DNA of 64,000 nucleotides. Source: Leucobacter muris (GTDB taxonomy: Bacteria > Actinomycetota > Actinomycetes > Actinomycetales > Microbacteriaceae). The translations under genes were made by a program, and so were the position numbers. The notes beneath the pieces are model-generated. The model searched no databases. It saw nothing but the letters and a program-made list of their open reading frames with translations, and was not told the DNA's origin. Location of the stretch: NCBI RefSeq assembly GCF_004028235.1, contig NZ_CP035037.1:1550001-1614000 (forward strand), in the 5' to 3' direction. Each line of letters begins with the position of its first letter. The first letter of the stretch is position 1. Below, one piece after another: positions 1 to 9,736 of the stretch.

Positions 1-480
1 GTCGAGATCGTCGCTCGCAACGTCGCCGCGATCGGCGATCTGGTCGCCCGATTCGGCGATACGTGCGAGCCGGGGTCGGATCGGGCGCTGCACGTCTCCG
101 GCACCGTGGCGCCCCGCACCGAGAGCCTCATGGACGGAGCTGTCCTCGCCGCGATGGTCGACGCCGACCCGCGCGTCGCGCGCCCGACGCTCATCATCTC
201 GACCCTGCCGGGCCCGGCGGGCGCCGAGTTCGCCCTGCCGGACGCCCTGGCGGAGATCCCGCTGTTCGACGTCGCCTATGACCCGTGGCCGTCTCCGCTC
301 GCCGTGCGCTGGCACGAGGCCGGCGGCGAGGCGCACCCCGGGACGGCGATGCTCGTGGAGCAGGCGCTGCTGCAGATCCGCATCTTCGTGGCCGGCGATC
401 CCTCGACCCCCCTGCCGCACGAGGACCGCGTGCTCGAGGCCATGCGCGACGCGGCGGAGCCGACGGATGTGGGAAGATAG
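1..480 (+). CDS. aroE: Shikimate 5-dehydrogenase, C-terminal part (5' end outside window)
   Basis: The reading frame is open from base 1 to the TAG at 478-480, so only the last 159 residues are visible. They match the C-terminal NADP-binding half of AroE: a VEIVARN-like stretch at the edge, then [21 protein letters not shown] and the C-terminal [16 protein letters not shown] helix typical of the family. The enzyme reduces 3-dehydroshikimate to shikimate in the cytosol, in aromatic amino acid synthesis. aroC starts 5 bases after the stop, so this gene heads or sits inside an aroE-aroC-aroK-aroB operon. The substrate-binding N-terminal half lies outside the window, so completeness cannot be judged. 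Confidence 0.9.
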   Translation, partial: VEIVARNVAAIGDLVARFGDTCEPGSDRALHVSGTVAPRTESLMDGAVLAAMVDADPRVARPTLIISTLPGPAGAEFALPDALAEIPLFDVAYDPWPSPLAVRWHEAGGEAHPGTAMLVEQALLQIRIFVAGDPSTPLPHEDRVLEAMRDAAEPTDVGR

Positions 481-485
481 CGGGT

Positions 486-1682
486 ATGCTGCGTTGGCTG
501 ACTGCCGGAGAATCACACGGCCCTGAACTGATCGCCGTCCTCGAGGGACTGCCCGCCGGGGTGCCCGTCTCGCTCGACGGAATCCGAGAAGACCTCGCTC
601 GCCGCAAGCTGGGCTACGGCCGCGGCTCGCGCATGAAGTTCGAGCAGGACGAGCTGCACCTGTCGGGCGGCGTGGTGCACGGCGTCTCGATCGGCGGTCC
701 GGTCGCGATCCGCATCGGCAACACCGAGTGGCCCAAGTGGACCGAGGTGATGAGCGCCGAGAAGACCGAGCTCACCGAGAAGTCCCGCGGCCGTGGCGCC
801 CCCCTCACGCGCCCCCGTCCGGGGCACGCCGATCTCACCGGTATGCAGAAGTACGGGTTCGACGAGGCGCGCCCCGTGCTCGAGCGCGCCAGCGCGCGCG
901 AGACCGCCGCGCGCGTGGCGCTCGGCGCCGTGGCCCGCTCCTTCCTCGCCGAGCTCGGGATCCGTCTCGTGAGCCACACGATCTCGATGGGTGAGGTCGA
1001 GGTGCCCGCAGGATCGCCGCTGCCGCGGCCCGACGACGTCGCGTCGCTCGACGCCGACCCGCTGCGCTGCTTCGACGCCGAGACGAGCGCGCGCATGATC
1101 GAGGAGGTCGACGACACCAAGAAGACCGGCGACACCCTCGGCGGCATCGTCGAGGTGCTCGCCTACGGCCTGCCGCCCGGGCTCGGATCCTACGTGCACT
1201 GGGACCGCCGCCTCGACTCGCGCCTCGCCGGTGCTCTGATGGGCATTCAGGCGATCAAGGGCGTCGAAGTCGGCGACGGTTTCGAGACCACGCGCCGCCG
1301 CGGCTCGGTCGCGCACGATGAGCTGCACCTCGAGGACGGCGGCATCACCCGCGAGACGGGCCGGGCCGGCGGTATCGAGGGCGGCATGACGACCGGTCAG
1401 GTGCTGCGCGTGCGCGCCGGCATGAAGCCGATCGCCACCGTGCCCCACGCGCTGCCCACCATCGACACCGCGACCGGCGAGGAGGCGAAGGCGCACCACC
1501 AGCGCAGCGACGTCACCGCCGTTCCCGCCGCGGGCGTCGTGGCCGAGGCGATGGTCGCGCTGGTGCTGGCCGACGCGGTGACCGAGAAGTTCGGCGGCGA
1601 CAGCCTGCCCGAGACCCGGCGCAACCTCGAAGCCTACGTGGCGGCGATCCCCGAGCGGCTGGCGACCGTCATCGAGTCGTGA
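486..1682 (+). CDS. aroC: Chorismate synthase
   Basis: 398 residues, the normal length for bacterial AroC. It converts 5-enolpyruvylshikimate 3-phosphate to chorismate with reduced FMN. The first family signature, GESHGPEL, is at residues 8-15 with the catalytic-type His11. The [17 protein letters not shown] and [11 protein letters not shown] regions and an [16 protein letters not shown] helix are all intact. The ATG at 486 lies 5 bases after the aroE stop; the frame is open further upstream, but the family normally starts at this [12 protein letters not shown]. The TGA at 1680-1682 overlaps the GTG of aroK (GTGA), indicating translational coupling. Confidence 0.97.
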   Translation: MLRWLTAGESHGPELIAVLEGLPAGVPVSLDGIREDLARRKLGYGRGSRMKFEQDELHLSGGVVHGVSIGGPVAIRIGNTEWPKWTEVMSAEKTELTEKSRGRGAPLTRPRPGHADLTGMQKYGFDEARPVLERASARETAARVALGAVARSFLAELGIRLVSHTISMGEVEVPAGSPLPRPDDVASLDADPLRCFDAETSARMIEEVDDTKKTGDTLGGIVEVLAYGLPPGLGSYVHWDRRLDSRLAGALMGIQAIKGVEVGDGFETTRRRGSVAHDELHLEDGGITRETGRAGGIEGGMTTGQVLRVRAGMKPIATVPHALPTIDTATGEEAKAHHQRSDVTAVPAAGVVAEAMVALVLADAVTEKFGGDSLPETRRNLEAYVAAIPERLATVIES

Positions 1683-2407
1683 ACGGTCACCGGCGAGCGG
1701 GGCGCGACACGGGGCCGCCCGCGTCGAAGCCCAAGCCCGCTCCGCCAGCGCGGCCGACGCCTCCGAACGACGGTCAGCAGGCGCGCGACGCCGCGGCCGA
1801 CCAGGCTGCTGCCGCTCGCAACGCGCCCGCGGGTTCGCGCGGCCGTTCACGGCGGCGGCGCCGGCGGCGCGGCGGCGCGCGGCTGCCCGACCGGGCCGTG
1901 GTGTTCGTGGGCCCCATGGCGGCGGGCAAGACGAGTCTCGGCAAGCGGGTGGCGCGCGAGCTCGGTGTGCCGTTCATCGACACGGACGCCGTGTTCGTGC
2001 GCCAGTACGGCCCCATCACCGAGTTCTTCGAGCGGCACGGCGAGCCCGAGTTCAGGCGGCTCGAGGCCGAGGTGATCGCAGCCGAGCTCGCGACCGGCGG
2101 CGGGCGCATCGTGGCGCTCGGAGGCGGGGCGGTGCTCACCGAGAGCACGAGACGGCTGCTCGCCGAGCACCCGGTGGTGCTGCTCATGACCACGCAGGAG
2201 GCGGTGCTGCGCACCGCGAACCTGTCGCGCCGGCCGCTGCTGCGCGACGATCCCGAGGCGTGGGGGCGCATTCTCGAGGAGCGCCGCCCGCTGTACGAGG
2301 AGGTCGCCGACGTGACCTATCGCACCGACCGGGCCACCAAGGAGCAGCTCGCGCGCCGCGTGGCGCAGTGGGCTCGCAGTTTCAGGAAGAGGAGCGACAA
2401 CGCATGA
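1679..2407 (+). CDS. aroK: Shikimate kinase with long basic N-terminal extension
   Basis: Phosphorylates shikimate at O3. The kinase core begins near residue 73 ([13 protein letters not shown], Walker A), followed by the DTD shikimate-binding motif (IDTDAVF), the [14 protein letters not shown] helix, the GGG loop (ALGGGAVL) and the RRPLL lid. A normal AroK has about 170 residues. This frame has 242 because about 70 Pro/Ala-rich residues ending in an eight-residue Arg-rich block precede the core. The GTG at 1679 overlaps the aroC stop and favours the long form. A GTG near 1900 would give a standard-length protein, so the extension is not certain. The stop overlaps the aroB ATG (ATGA). Confidence 0.93.
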   Translation: MNGHRRAGRDTGPPASKPKPAPPARPTPPNDGQQARDAAADQAAAARNAPAGSRGRSRRRRRRRGGARLPDRAVVFVGPMAAGKTSLGKRVARELGVPFIDTDAVFVRQYGPITEFFERHGEPEFRRLEAEVIAAELATGGGRIVALGGGAVLTESTRRLLAEHPVVLLMTTQEAVLRTANLSRRPLLRDDPEAWGRILEERRPLYEEVADVTYRTDRATKEQLARRVAQWARSFRKRSDNA

Positions 2408-3486
2408 GCGACACCCCGACCCTCATCGAGGTCACCGGCGACACCGACTACACCGTCACGGTGGGACGCGGCGTACTCGACCGGGTGCCCGAGGCGCTCG
2501 GCGACCGCGTCGCCAAGGTGCTCATCGTGCACACGGCCACCGTGGGAAGGCTCGCCGACGAGCTGCGCAGCTCCCTGCAGCAGCGCTACGGCCAGGTGCT
2601 GCTCGCCGAGGTGCCCGACGCCGAATCGGCGAAGCGCGTCGAGGTGGCGGCGTTCTGCTGGCAGATCATGGGGCAGGCCGACTTCACCCGCACCGACGCC
2701 GTGATCGGGCTCGGCGGCGGCGCCGTCACCGATCTCGCGGGCTTCGTGGCGGCGACCTGGCTGCGCGGCGTGCGGCTCGTGCAGATCCCCACCACGGTGC
2801 TCGGCATGGTCGACGCGTCCGTGGGCGGCAAGACCGGCATCAACACAGCAGAGGGCAAGAACCTGGTGGGCTGCTTCTACGCGCCCTCCGCGGTGATCTG
2901 CGACATCGAACTGCTCGACACGCTGCCGAAGAACGAGATCCTCGCCGGCTTCGCCGAGGTGGCGAAGTGCGGCTTCATCGCCGAGCCCGAGATCCTCGAC
3001 ATCATCGAGGCCGACGTCGAGCGCGCGACCGACCCCGGAGCGCCCGAGTTCCAGCGGGTCGTCGAGCTCGCCATCGGGGTGAAGGCGCGCGTCGTCTCCG
3101 AAGACTTCCGCGAGGGCGGGCTGCGCGAGATCCTCAACTACGGCCACACCCTCGGCCACGCCATCGAGCACGCCGAGCGCTACCAGTGGCGCCACGGCGT
3201 GGCGATCTCGATCGGCATGATGTACGCGGCCGAGCTCGGGCGCATGGCCGGATCGCTCTCCGACGAGGTGGTGGAGCGGCACCGTAGGGTGCTCTCGTCG
3301 CTCTCGCTGCCGCTGTCGTACCCCGCGGGCCGCTGGCCGGGGCTGCTCGCGACGATGCAGCGCGACAAGAAGGCGCGCGCCGGGATGCTGCGCTTCATCG
3401 TGCTCGACGACATCGCCAGGCCGCGCGTGCTCGCGGGCGTCGACGAGTCGGTGCTGCAGTTCGCGTACCAGGAGATCGCCTCCTGA
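2404..3486 (+). CDS. aroB: 3-dehydroquinate synthase
   Basis: 360 residues, family-typical. Converts DAHP to 3-dehydroquinate using NAD and a divalent metal. Visible motifs are the NAD-binding GLGGGAVTDLAGFVA segment, the IPTTVLGMVDASVGGKTGIN block, and the metal-binding stretches AGFAEVAKCGFI and NYGHTLGHAIEH. The ATG at 2404 overlaps the aroK stop by four bases, giving [13 protein letters not shown] as N-terminus; the frame is open further upstream but that region is the aroK coding sequence. It is the last gene of the shikimate block: 140 bases without a clear gene follow before the ABC-transporter operon. Confidence 0.97.
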   Translation: MSDTPTLIEVTGDTDYTVTVGRGVLDRVPEALGDRVAKVLIVHTATVGRLADELRSSLQQRYGQVLLAEVPDAESAKRVEVAAFCWQIMGQADFTRTDAVIGLGGGAVTDLAGFVAATWLRGVRLVQIPTTVLGMVDASVGGKTGINTAEGKNLVGCFYAPSAVICDIELLDTLPKNEILAGFAEVAKCGFIAEPEILDIIEADVERATDPGAPEFQRVVELAIGVKARVVSEDFREGGLREILNYGHTLGHAIEHAERYQWRHGVAISIGMMYAAELGRMAGSLSDEVVERHRRVLSSLSLPLSYPAGRWPGLLATMQRDKKARAGMLRFIVLDDIARPRVLAGVDESVLQFAYQEIAS

Positions 3487-3626
3487 CGAGCGCGCTCGGA
3501 GCGCTCCGCCGCGGCGGTGTTGCCGAATGTGACGCGCGGCGCGCGACGGCCTCCGCCGCCCGGTAGATTTGATGCGTTGCGGGCGACATCCGGTCCGCGA
3601 TCCCACATGACACAGGAGTTCCCGCT

Positions 3627-4675
3627 ATGAGCCTTCGACGCCGACTCTCGGGAGGCATCGCCCTCCTCGCCAGCGCAGCCCTGCTGGCAGGATGCGCTTC
3701 GGGCGGCGACGCCGAGGCCGCCGGCACCGGCGACCCGGCAGACGCCCCGAAGATCACCTTCCTCTACTCGCCGTACGCCGATTACGCCCCGTTCTTCATC
3801 GCCGAGGAGAAGGGCTACTTCGAGGAGGCCGGGCTCGACGTCGAACTGATCTCGAAGAGCGGCAGCTCGGGCGAGACCTACCAGCAGGTCAGCACCGGCA
3901 GCATCACCGCGGGCGGCGCCACCTGGGGCGCCGGCCTGTTCAACGCGACGAAGGCGGGCGCCTCGCTCTCGGTCATCGCGAGCGTCTCGAAGGTGCCCGC
4001 CGAGGGCAAGAACCCCGCGCCGCTCATGGCCTCCGACGTCTCGGGCGTCACCGATGCGAAGGATCTCAGGGGGAAGAAGATCGGGATTCCGGGCGACGGC
4101 GGGTTCGGCATCTACTCGGTGCACCTCGCCCTCGACTCGGTGGGGCTCAGCCTCGACGACGTCGAGCTGGTCAACCTGAGCCCGGGTGACATCCCGCCGG
4201 CCATGGCCAACGGCTCCGTCGACGCGAGCTGGACGATCGAGCCCATCTCGTCGGCGATCGCCGGCGAGGACATCGGCCACGAGCTGCTGCCCGTCGACTA
4301 CCAGGCGGGCGTCGAGCTGGGCGCGCTGGTGTTCAACAGCGAGTACGTCGACAAGTACCCCGAGGCCGTGACCGCCTTCACCGCCGCCTACCTGCGCGCC
4401 GTGCAGGAGCTCGAGGCCGGCGGCTGGAACGATCCGGGCGACCAGGAGATCATCGCGGAGTACACGGATCTGCCGGTCGAGACCCTCACCGCCATCGGCC
4501 TGACCCTGCAGGATCCCGACGGCGCCATCGACTGGGAGGACGTGGCCCGCCAGGAGGCCTTCTTCCGCGAGCGCGGCGCCCTCGAGTTCGACGGCCCGTC
4601 GGGCATCGAGGAGGTCTTCCGCGACGACATCCTGCAGCAGGCGGTCGCGCAGGCCTCGGAGCAGGCAGCGGCGAA

Positions 4676-4679
<4 letters not shown>
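3627..4679 (+). CDS. ABC importer substrate-binding lipoprotein (NMT1/THI5/SsuA-type)
   Basis: 350 residues. The N-terminus is a lipoprotein signal: RRR, a hydrophobic stretch and the lipobox LLAGC with Cys23. The mature part opens with ITFLYSPYADYAPFFIAEEKGYFEEAGL, the hallmark of the NMT1/THI5-like superfamily that includes ThiY, SsuA and TauA. The motif GSSGETYQQVSTGSI and a hinge-type KDLRGKKIGIPGDGG follow. Binding proteins of this group deliver pyrimidines, sulfonates, nitrate or aromatic acids, and the ligand cannot be read from sequence. It is the first gene of an operon with its ATPase and permease, and its stop overlaps the ATPase GTG. No THI-box or other riboswitch is apparent upstream. 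Confidence 0.9.
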
Positions 4680-5451
<772 letters not shown>

Positions 5452-5455
<4 letters not shown>

Positions 5456-6297
5456 CCGCTCAGGTGGAGGAGACCCGGCAGGATCCGACGGCGTCGCGGG
5501 AGGAGGTCACGCGCAAGCTGGCCGCGGCGGTGCAGGCCGAGAAGGGCTCGCCGTGGATCCGCCGCATCGGTCCGTACACCCCGCTGCTGCTCATCCTCGT
5601 CTGGGAGGTGCTCAGCCGCGCCGGCGTGCTCGACGCGCGGTTCTTCCCGCCGCCGAGCTCGATCGTCGAGACGTTCGTGAAGATGCTGATGGACGGTGTG
5701 CTCATCGAGCACACCGCGATGACGCTGTCGCGCATCTTCGTCGGCTTCCTGATGGGTGCGATCCCGGGCGTGCTGCTCGGGGTGCTGCTCGGCACCGTTC
5801 GCCCGCTGCGCCAGCTGCTCGAGCCGATCTTCTCGAGCCTGCTGCCCATCCCGAAGGTCGCGATCTTCCCGCTGCTGCTGCTCATCTTCGGGCTCGGCGA
5901 GACGAGCAAGTACGTGATCGTCGCCATCGGCGTCTTCTTCTACCTGTTCTTCAACACGATGAGCGGCGTGATGCAGACGCCCTCGCTGTTCGAGGACGTG
6001 GCGCGCGCGAACGGCGCGACCCGGCTGCAGCGGTGGTTCACGGTGTCGTTCTCGTACGCGCTGCCGTCGATCTTCACGGGCATGAAGCTCGCGACGGGCG
6101 GCGCGTTCGTGATCATCGCGGCGTCGGAGTTCGTGGGTTCGCAGAGCGGCCTCGGCTACCTCATCTGGAGTTCGTGGTCGACGTTCGCGGTCTCGAAGAT
6201 GTACGTCGGCATCGTCACCATCTCGGCGCTCGGCTACGGCGCGACGGCTCTCGAGGGTTTCGTCGAGCGCCGCGTGGTGCCGTGGGTGAAGTACTGA
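5452..6297 (+). CDS. ABC importer permease (SsuC/TauC-type)
   Basis: 281 residues with about six hydrophobic segments: LLLILVWEVLSRAGVL, a helix around FVGFLMGAIPGVLLGVLLG, and later ones including VIVAIGVFFYLFFNT. The coupling-helix EAA-type loop is FEDVARANGATRLQRWFTVSFSYALPSIFTGMK, typical of the SsuC/TauC/NrtB family. It forms the membrane channel for the preceding ATPase and binding protein. The GTG at 5452 overlaps the ATPase stop (GTGA). The same frame is open far upstream through the poly-G tract, so the start rests on the overlap and on the family's N-terminal length. A gap of only 10 bases leads to the dehydrogenase gene. Confidence 0.92.
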
Positions 6298-6307
6298 GCG
6301 GGGCGCC

Positions 6308-7369
6308 GTGGACGCGCTGATCGAGGTCGCGGCTCACCGCCTGAAGGGCGACGTGGCGGCCGCGCTCGCACCCTTCGCCGATGCGGGGCGAGCGCGCGGC
6401 ATCGAGGCCGAGGACGCGGATCTCGCGGCGCGCTGGATCGTGCAGGCCGAGCGTCTCGGGTTGACCGGGTTCGGCGTCGACATGCTGCTGCGCGACCTCG
6501 CGCACGTCTCGGGCTCAGGCCCGGGGGCGCCCGCGACGCGCGACGCGCGGGATGCTGCTGCGGACCCTGCGACCGGCCGGGAGTCGGCGGTGGACGCCGG
6601 TGCGACCGGCTCGGGGGCGATCGACGGCATCGATGCGACCGGCGCCCCCGGACCGCTGGCGCTCGCGGCGGCGGTGAGGATCGCCGCCGCGTCGACGGCC
6701 GCCCACGGCATCGGGCTGGTCGGCGTCCGCAACGTCGGCGCGCTCGGCGTGCTCGGGCTCGCGGCGCGCTCCCTCGCCGAGGCGGGGGCGGTCGCGCTCG
6801 TCTCGGCGCAGGCGCCGGCGATGGTGGCGCCGTGGGGCGGATCCTCGCCCGCGATCGGCACCAACCCGCTCGCCTTCGCCGCACCGCGAACCGGCGGATC
6901 GCCGCTCGTGGCCGACTTCGCCACCTCCCGCATCACGCTCGCCGAGCTGCGCCGTCGTCGCGAGGCGGGGGAGCCGCTGCCCGAGGGCGTCGCACTCGAC
7001 GCGCAGGGCCGGCCGACCGTCGCCGCCGATGCCGCGGCCGCCCTGCTGCCCGAAGGCCGTCTCGGGTCACTGACGGGCCTGCTCGTCGAGGTGATCGCCG
7101 GGGCCGCGGTGGGCGGGCGGGCGCCGTCCGGCGAGGCGGCCGCGGGCCGTGGAGCGGTGATCATCGCGTTCGATCCCGCGCGGGCGGGCGGCAGCGGGAT
7201 CGCCGAGACGTGCGCGGAGATCGCGGCGGAGTGGCGTGCGGCGGGCGGTCACGTGCCGGGCCGCTTCGATGCGCTCCCGCAGGGGCACGAAGACCTCGAG
7301 GGCGCTGTCGCCCTGACGCAGCACCAGTACGACGCGCTGCTCGCGCGCGGAGCGGAGGGGGCGTCGTGA
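6308..7369 (+). CDS. Ldh_2-family (malate/L-lactate/sulfolactate-type) NAD(P)-dependent dehydrogenase
   Basis: 353 residues, near the family length of 330-360. Recognisable features are an N-terminal helical domain (ADLAARWIVQAERLGLTGFGVDML), then IGLVGVRNVGALG, and the diagnostic block APWGGSSPAIGTNPLAFAAPR followed by PLVADFATSRI, GEPLPEGVALDAQGRPT and a C-terminal FDPARAGG. The superfamily reduces or oxidises 2-hydroxy acids (malate, lactate, ureidoglycolate, sulfolactate), and the substrate here is not determined. An Ala/Gly/Asp-rich insertion of about 40 residues (roughly 75-115) sits before the cofactor region. The GTG start comes 10 bases after the permease, and its stop overlaps the next GTG, so it is co-transcribed with the importer. 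Confidence 0.85.
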   Translation: MDALIEVAAHRLKGDVAAALAPFADAGRARGIEAEDADLAARWIVQAERLGLTGFGVDMLLRDLAHVSGSGPGAPATRDARDAAADPATGRESAVDAGATGSGAIDGIDATGAPGPLALAAAVRIAAASTAAHGIGLVGVRNVGALGVLGLAARSLAEAGAVALVSAQAPAMVAPWGGSSPAIGTNPLAFAAPRTGGSPLVADFATSRITLAELRRRREAGEPLPEGVALDAQGRPTVAADAAAALLPEGRLGSLTGLLVEVIAGAAVGGRAPSGEAAAGRGAVIIAFDPARAGGSGIAETCAEIAAEWRAAGGHVPGRFDALPQGHEDLEGAVALTQHQYDALLARGAEGAS

Positions 7370-8730
7370 CCGGCGCGCTGCGCATCGAGGCCGAACCACG
7401 GATCGGCCTGCTCTCCGAACGCCGCCGCGTCACGGTCGAGGCGACCGTGCCCGGATCCCTCGTGACCCTGCGCGCGGAGACGCTGCGCGGCGCCGAGCTG
7501 TGGGCATCCCAGGCGACCTTCCTCGCCGACGCCGACGGCCGGGTCGACCTCGACGTCTCGGCCCCGGTCTCGGGCGACTATCGCGTCGCCGACGCGATGG
7601 GCCTCTTCTGGGCGCAGCGCCGGGAGACCGCCGTCGGCGGCGGCGTCGAGCCGCGTGCTGTCGCCGAGCCGATCCTCACCCGCATCACCGGCCGCGCCGA
7701 GCCGGGCACCGGCCTGCTCGACGTGCCGGCCGAGGGCGTCTTCGACCGGGGCGCGCCCCCGGCGTTCGCCGAAGTCGTCGTCGAGCAGCGACTGCTCGCC
7801 GAGGGCGTGCGGCGGCGGGAGATCCGCGAACGGGGCCTCGTCGCCACCCTCTTCCGGCCCGCAGGCGCCGGTCCCTTCCCGACGATCATCGTGATGAACG
7901 GCTCCGGCGGCGGCGTCAACGAGCCCCGAGCCGCCCTTTACGCCGCGCACGGCATCCAGGCCCTCGCGCTCGGCTACTTCAAAGCGCCCGGGCTGCCCGA
8001 CTACATCTCCCGCACGCCCCTCGAGTACTTCGAGCGCGCCCTCGACTACGCCGTCGCCGAGCTCGACCCGCTCGGCGGCGCGCCGCTCGTCAGCGGGCAG
8101 TCGCGCGGCGGCGAGCTCACGCTGCTGCTCGCGGCGACCTTCCCCGAGCGCATCCTCGGCGCCGTTGCCTTCGTGCCGGCCGCCTTCGTGTTCGGCGCAC
8201 AGGGCGCCGCAGATCCGGCCGAGGGGTGGAACGGCCCCACGTGGACCCGGGGCGGCGAGCCGCTCGAGCATCTCTGGCACGACAACCGAGAGGTCGACTG
8301 GCAGCCCTGGAACGACGACCCCGCGCCCACCCGCCACGCCGACGTCTACGTCGACGGTCTGCGCGACCGCGCCCTCGCCCGCGCCGCCCGCATCCCCATC
8401 GAGCGCTTCCCCGGCCCGGTCGCGTGCGTGTCGGGCCTCGACGACCGAGCCTGGCCGTCGAGCCTGGCCTCACGCATCGTGCTCGACGCCCTCGAACGGC
8501 ACGGCCACGCCGCCGAACGGCTGCACCTCGACTACGCCGACGCCGGCCACGGCATCACGATCCCGCACCTGCCGAGCACCGAGATCGAGCGCGTGCACCC
8601 GGTCTCGGGGGTGCACTACTCGAACGGCGGCACACCCCGCGGCAACGCCGAGGCGAGCACCGACTCGTTCGACCGCGTGTGCGAGTTCGTGCATCGCGCG
8701 GCGCGACAGACTTCCACCCATGAACAGTAA
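7366..8730 (+). CDS. BAAT-family acyl-CoA thioesterase / acyltransferase-like alpha/beta hydrolase
   Basis: 454 residues in two parts. An N-terminal beta-rich domain (about 1-150) matches the acyl-CoA thioester hydrolase/BAAT N-terminal region (VTVEATVPGSLVTLRAE). An alpha/beta-hydrolase domain of the BAAT C-terminal type follows. The nucleophile elbow SGQSRGGEL places Ser246; Asp359/360 in SGLDDRAW and His395 in DAGHGITIPHL complete a plausible triad. Family members hydrolyse acyl-CoA or conjugate acyl groups to amino acids, and bacterial members are mostly uncharacterised. The GTG overlaps the dehydrogenase stop and the DUF1684 gene follows 10 bases later, implying one pathway for the imported compound. 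No signal peptide is visible. Confidence 0.85.
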   Translation: MTGALRIEAEPRIGLLSERRRVTVEATVPGSLVTLRAETLRGAELWASQATFLADADGRVDLDVSAPVSGDYRVADAMGLFWAQRRETAVGGGVEPRAVAEPILTRITGRAEPGTGLLDVPAEGVFDRGAPPAFAEVVVEQRLLAEGVRRREIRERGLVATLFRPAGAGPFPTIIVMNGSGGGVNEPRAALYAAHGIQALALGYFKAPGLPDYISRTPLEYFERALDYAVAELDPLGGAPLVSGQSRGGELTLLLAATFPERILGAVAFVPAAFVFGAQGAADPAEGWNGPTWTRGGEPLEHLWHDNREVDWQPWNDDPAPTRHADVYVDGLRDRALARAARIPIERFPGPVACVSGLDDRAWPSSLASRIVLDALERHGHAAERLHLDYADAGHGITIPHLPSTEIERVHPVSGVHYSNGGTPRGNAEASTDSFDRVCEFVHRAARQTSTHEQ

Positions 8731-8740
8731 AGGAGCACCG

Positions 8741-9622
8741 ATGCCGGTAACCGAGCATCTCGCAGGCCAGTGGCGCGAGTGGCGCCACAAGCACGTCTCG
8801 GATCTCACGCGGCCCTACGGCTGGACGGCGCTCGTCGCCCAGTACTGGCTGCACGAGGGCGCGTCGGGCGTCGAGCTCGAACTGCTGACCGGCGCCTGGA
8901 GCGTCGAGGACGGACGCGTCATCTACACCCCGCCCGCCGAAGGCCCCACGCTGTCCGTCGACGGCGAGTACCCGACGGGTCCCGTCGAGATCGTCACCGG
9001 CCGCAATCAGACCTACGGCCACGGCGCGAGCGCGCCCGTCTACTTCGGCGAGTGCGAGGTCGAGACGGTGCCGCGCACGAACGACGCCGGAGAACGCATC
9101 TTCGGCGTGCGCGTGCGCGATCCGCGCGTCTCCGTGCGCGCCGAGCAGATCGGCCTCACCGCGTTCGACTACGACCCGGACTGGCGCATCCCCGCCGCGT
9201 TCACGCCGGCCGAGCGCGACGACGTCGAGCAGGAGACGGTCGAGCGCGGCGTGCGCGAGACCACGAGCCGGATCGGCACCCTGCGCTTCGAGCACGGCGG
9301 CAAGACCTACGAGATCGTGCTCATCGGCAAGGACGCCGGCGACCGGGTGCAGCCCGTCGCCCACATCCGCGACCTCACCAGCGGCCCCGTCACCTACGGG
9401 GCCGGCCGCGTGATCGAGCTGGAATTCTCGGAGGACGGCGAGGGCCGCATCGACTGGATCGACTTCAACTACGCCGTCGCACTGCCCTGCGCCGTCACGA
9501 ACTTCGTGACGTGCCCGCTGCCGCCGCGCCAGAACCACCTCGACTTCGAGGTGCTCGCCGGCGAGAAGAGGCCCGAGCACGACGTTGCCCGCGTGCTCAC
9601 CTACGAGGCGCCCGCCGGCTGA
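8741..9622 (+). CDS. DUF1684 family protein
   Basis: 293 residues. The ATG at 8741 is preceded by AAAGGAG at 8729-8735, which overlaps the end of the previous gene; an in-frame ATG at 8720 lacks such a site. Features are the N-terminal WREWRHKHVSDLTRPYGWTAL stretch, a central beta-rich part, and the family's C-terminal block: a DFNYAVALPCAVTNF segment, CPLPPRQNHLDFEVLAGEK and conserved Cys residues. DUF1684 has no established function that I know; it resembles a small beta-barrel or ligand-binding fold. Its place as last gene of the importer/dehydrogenase/hydrolase operon suggests a catabolic or binding role for the same compound, which is inference. Confidence 0.85.
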   Translation: MPVTEHLAGQWREWRHKHVSDLTRPYGWTALVAQYWLHEGASGVELELLTGAWSVEDGRVIYTPPAEGPTLSVDGEYPTGPVEIVTGRNQTYGHGASAPVYFGECEVETVPRTNDAGERIFGVRVRDPRVSVRAEQIGLTAFDYDPDWRIPAAFTPAERDDVEQETVERGVRETTSRIGTLRFEHGGKTYEIVLIGKDAGDRVQPVAHIRDLTSGPVTYGAGRVIELEFSEDGEGRIDWIDFNYAVALPCAVTNFVTCPLPPRQNHLDFEVLAGEKRPEHDVARVLTYEAPAG

Positions 9623-9736
9623 GCCCGCCGAGGCCCGCCGCTCCCGCCGCAACCCCCTTGTGCCCGTCCCGGGGCGCCACGAGGATGGGAGGGAGCGGCG
9701 GAGACCCGCCGCCGCAACAGGCGAAGGGGGACCTCC

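Noticed and set aside
3487..3626. Thiamine riboswitch before the NMT1-type importer
   Set aside because: NMT1-like binding proteins can be thiamine-related, but no CTGAGA/THI-box pattern is visible in the upstream region.
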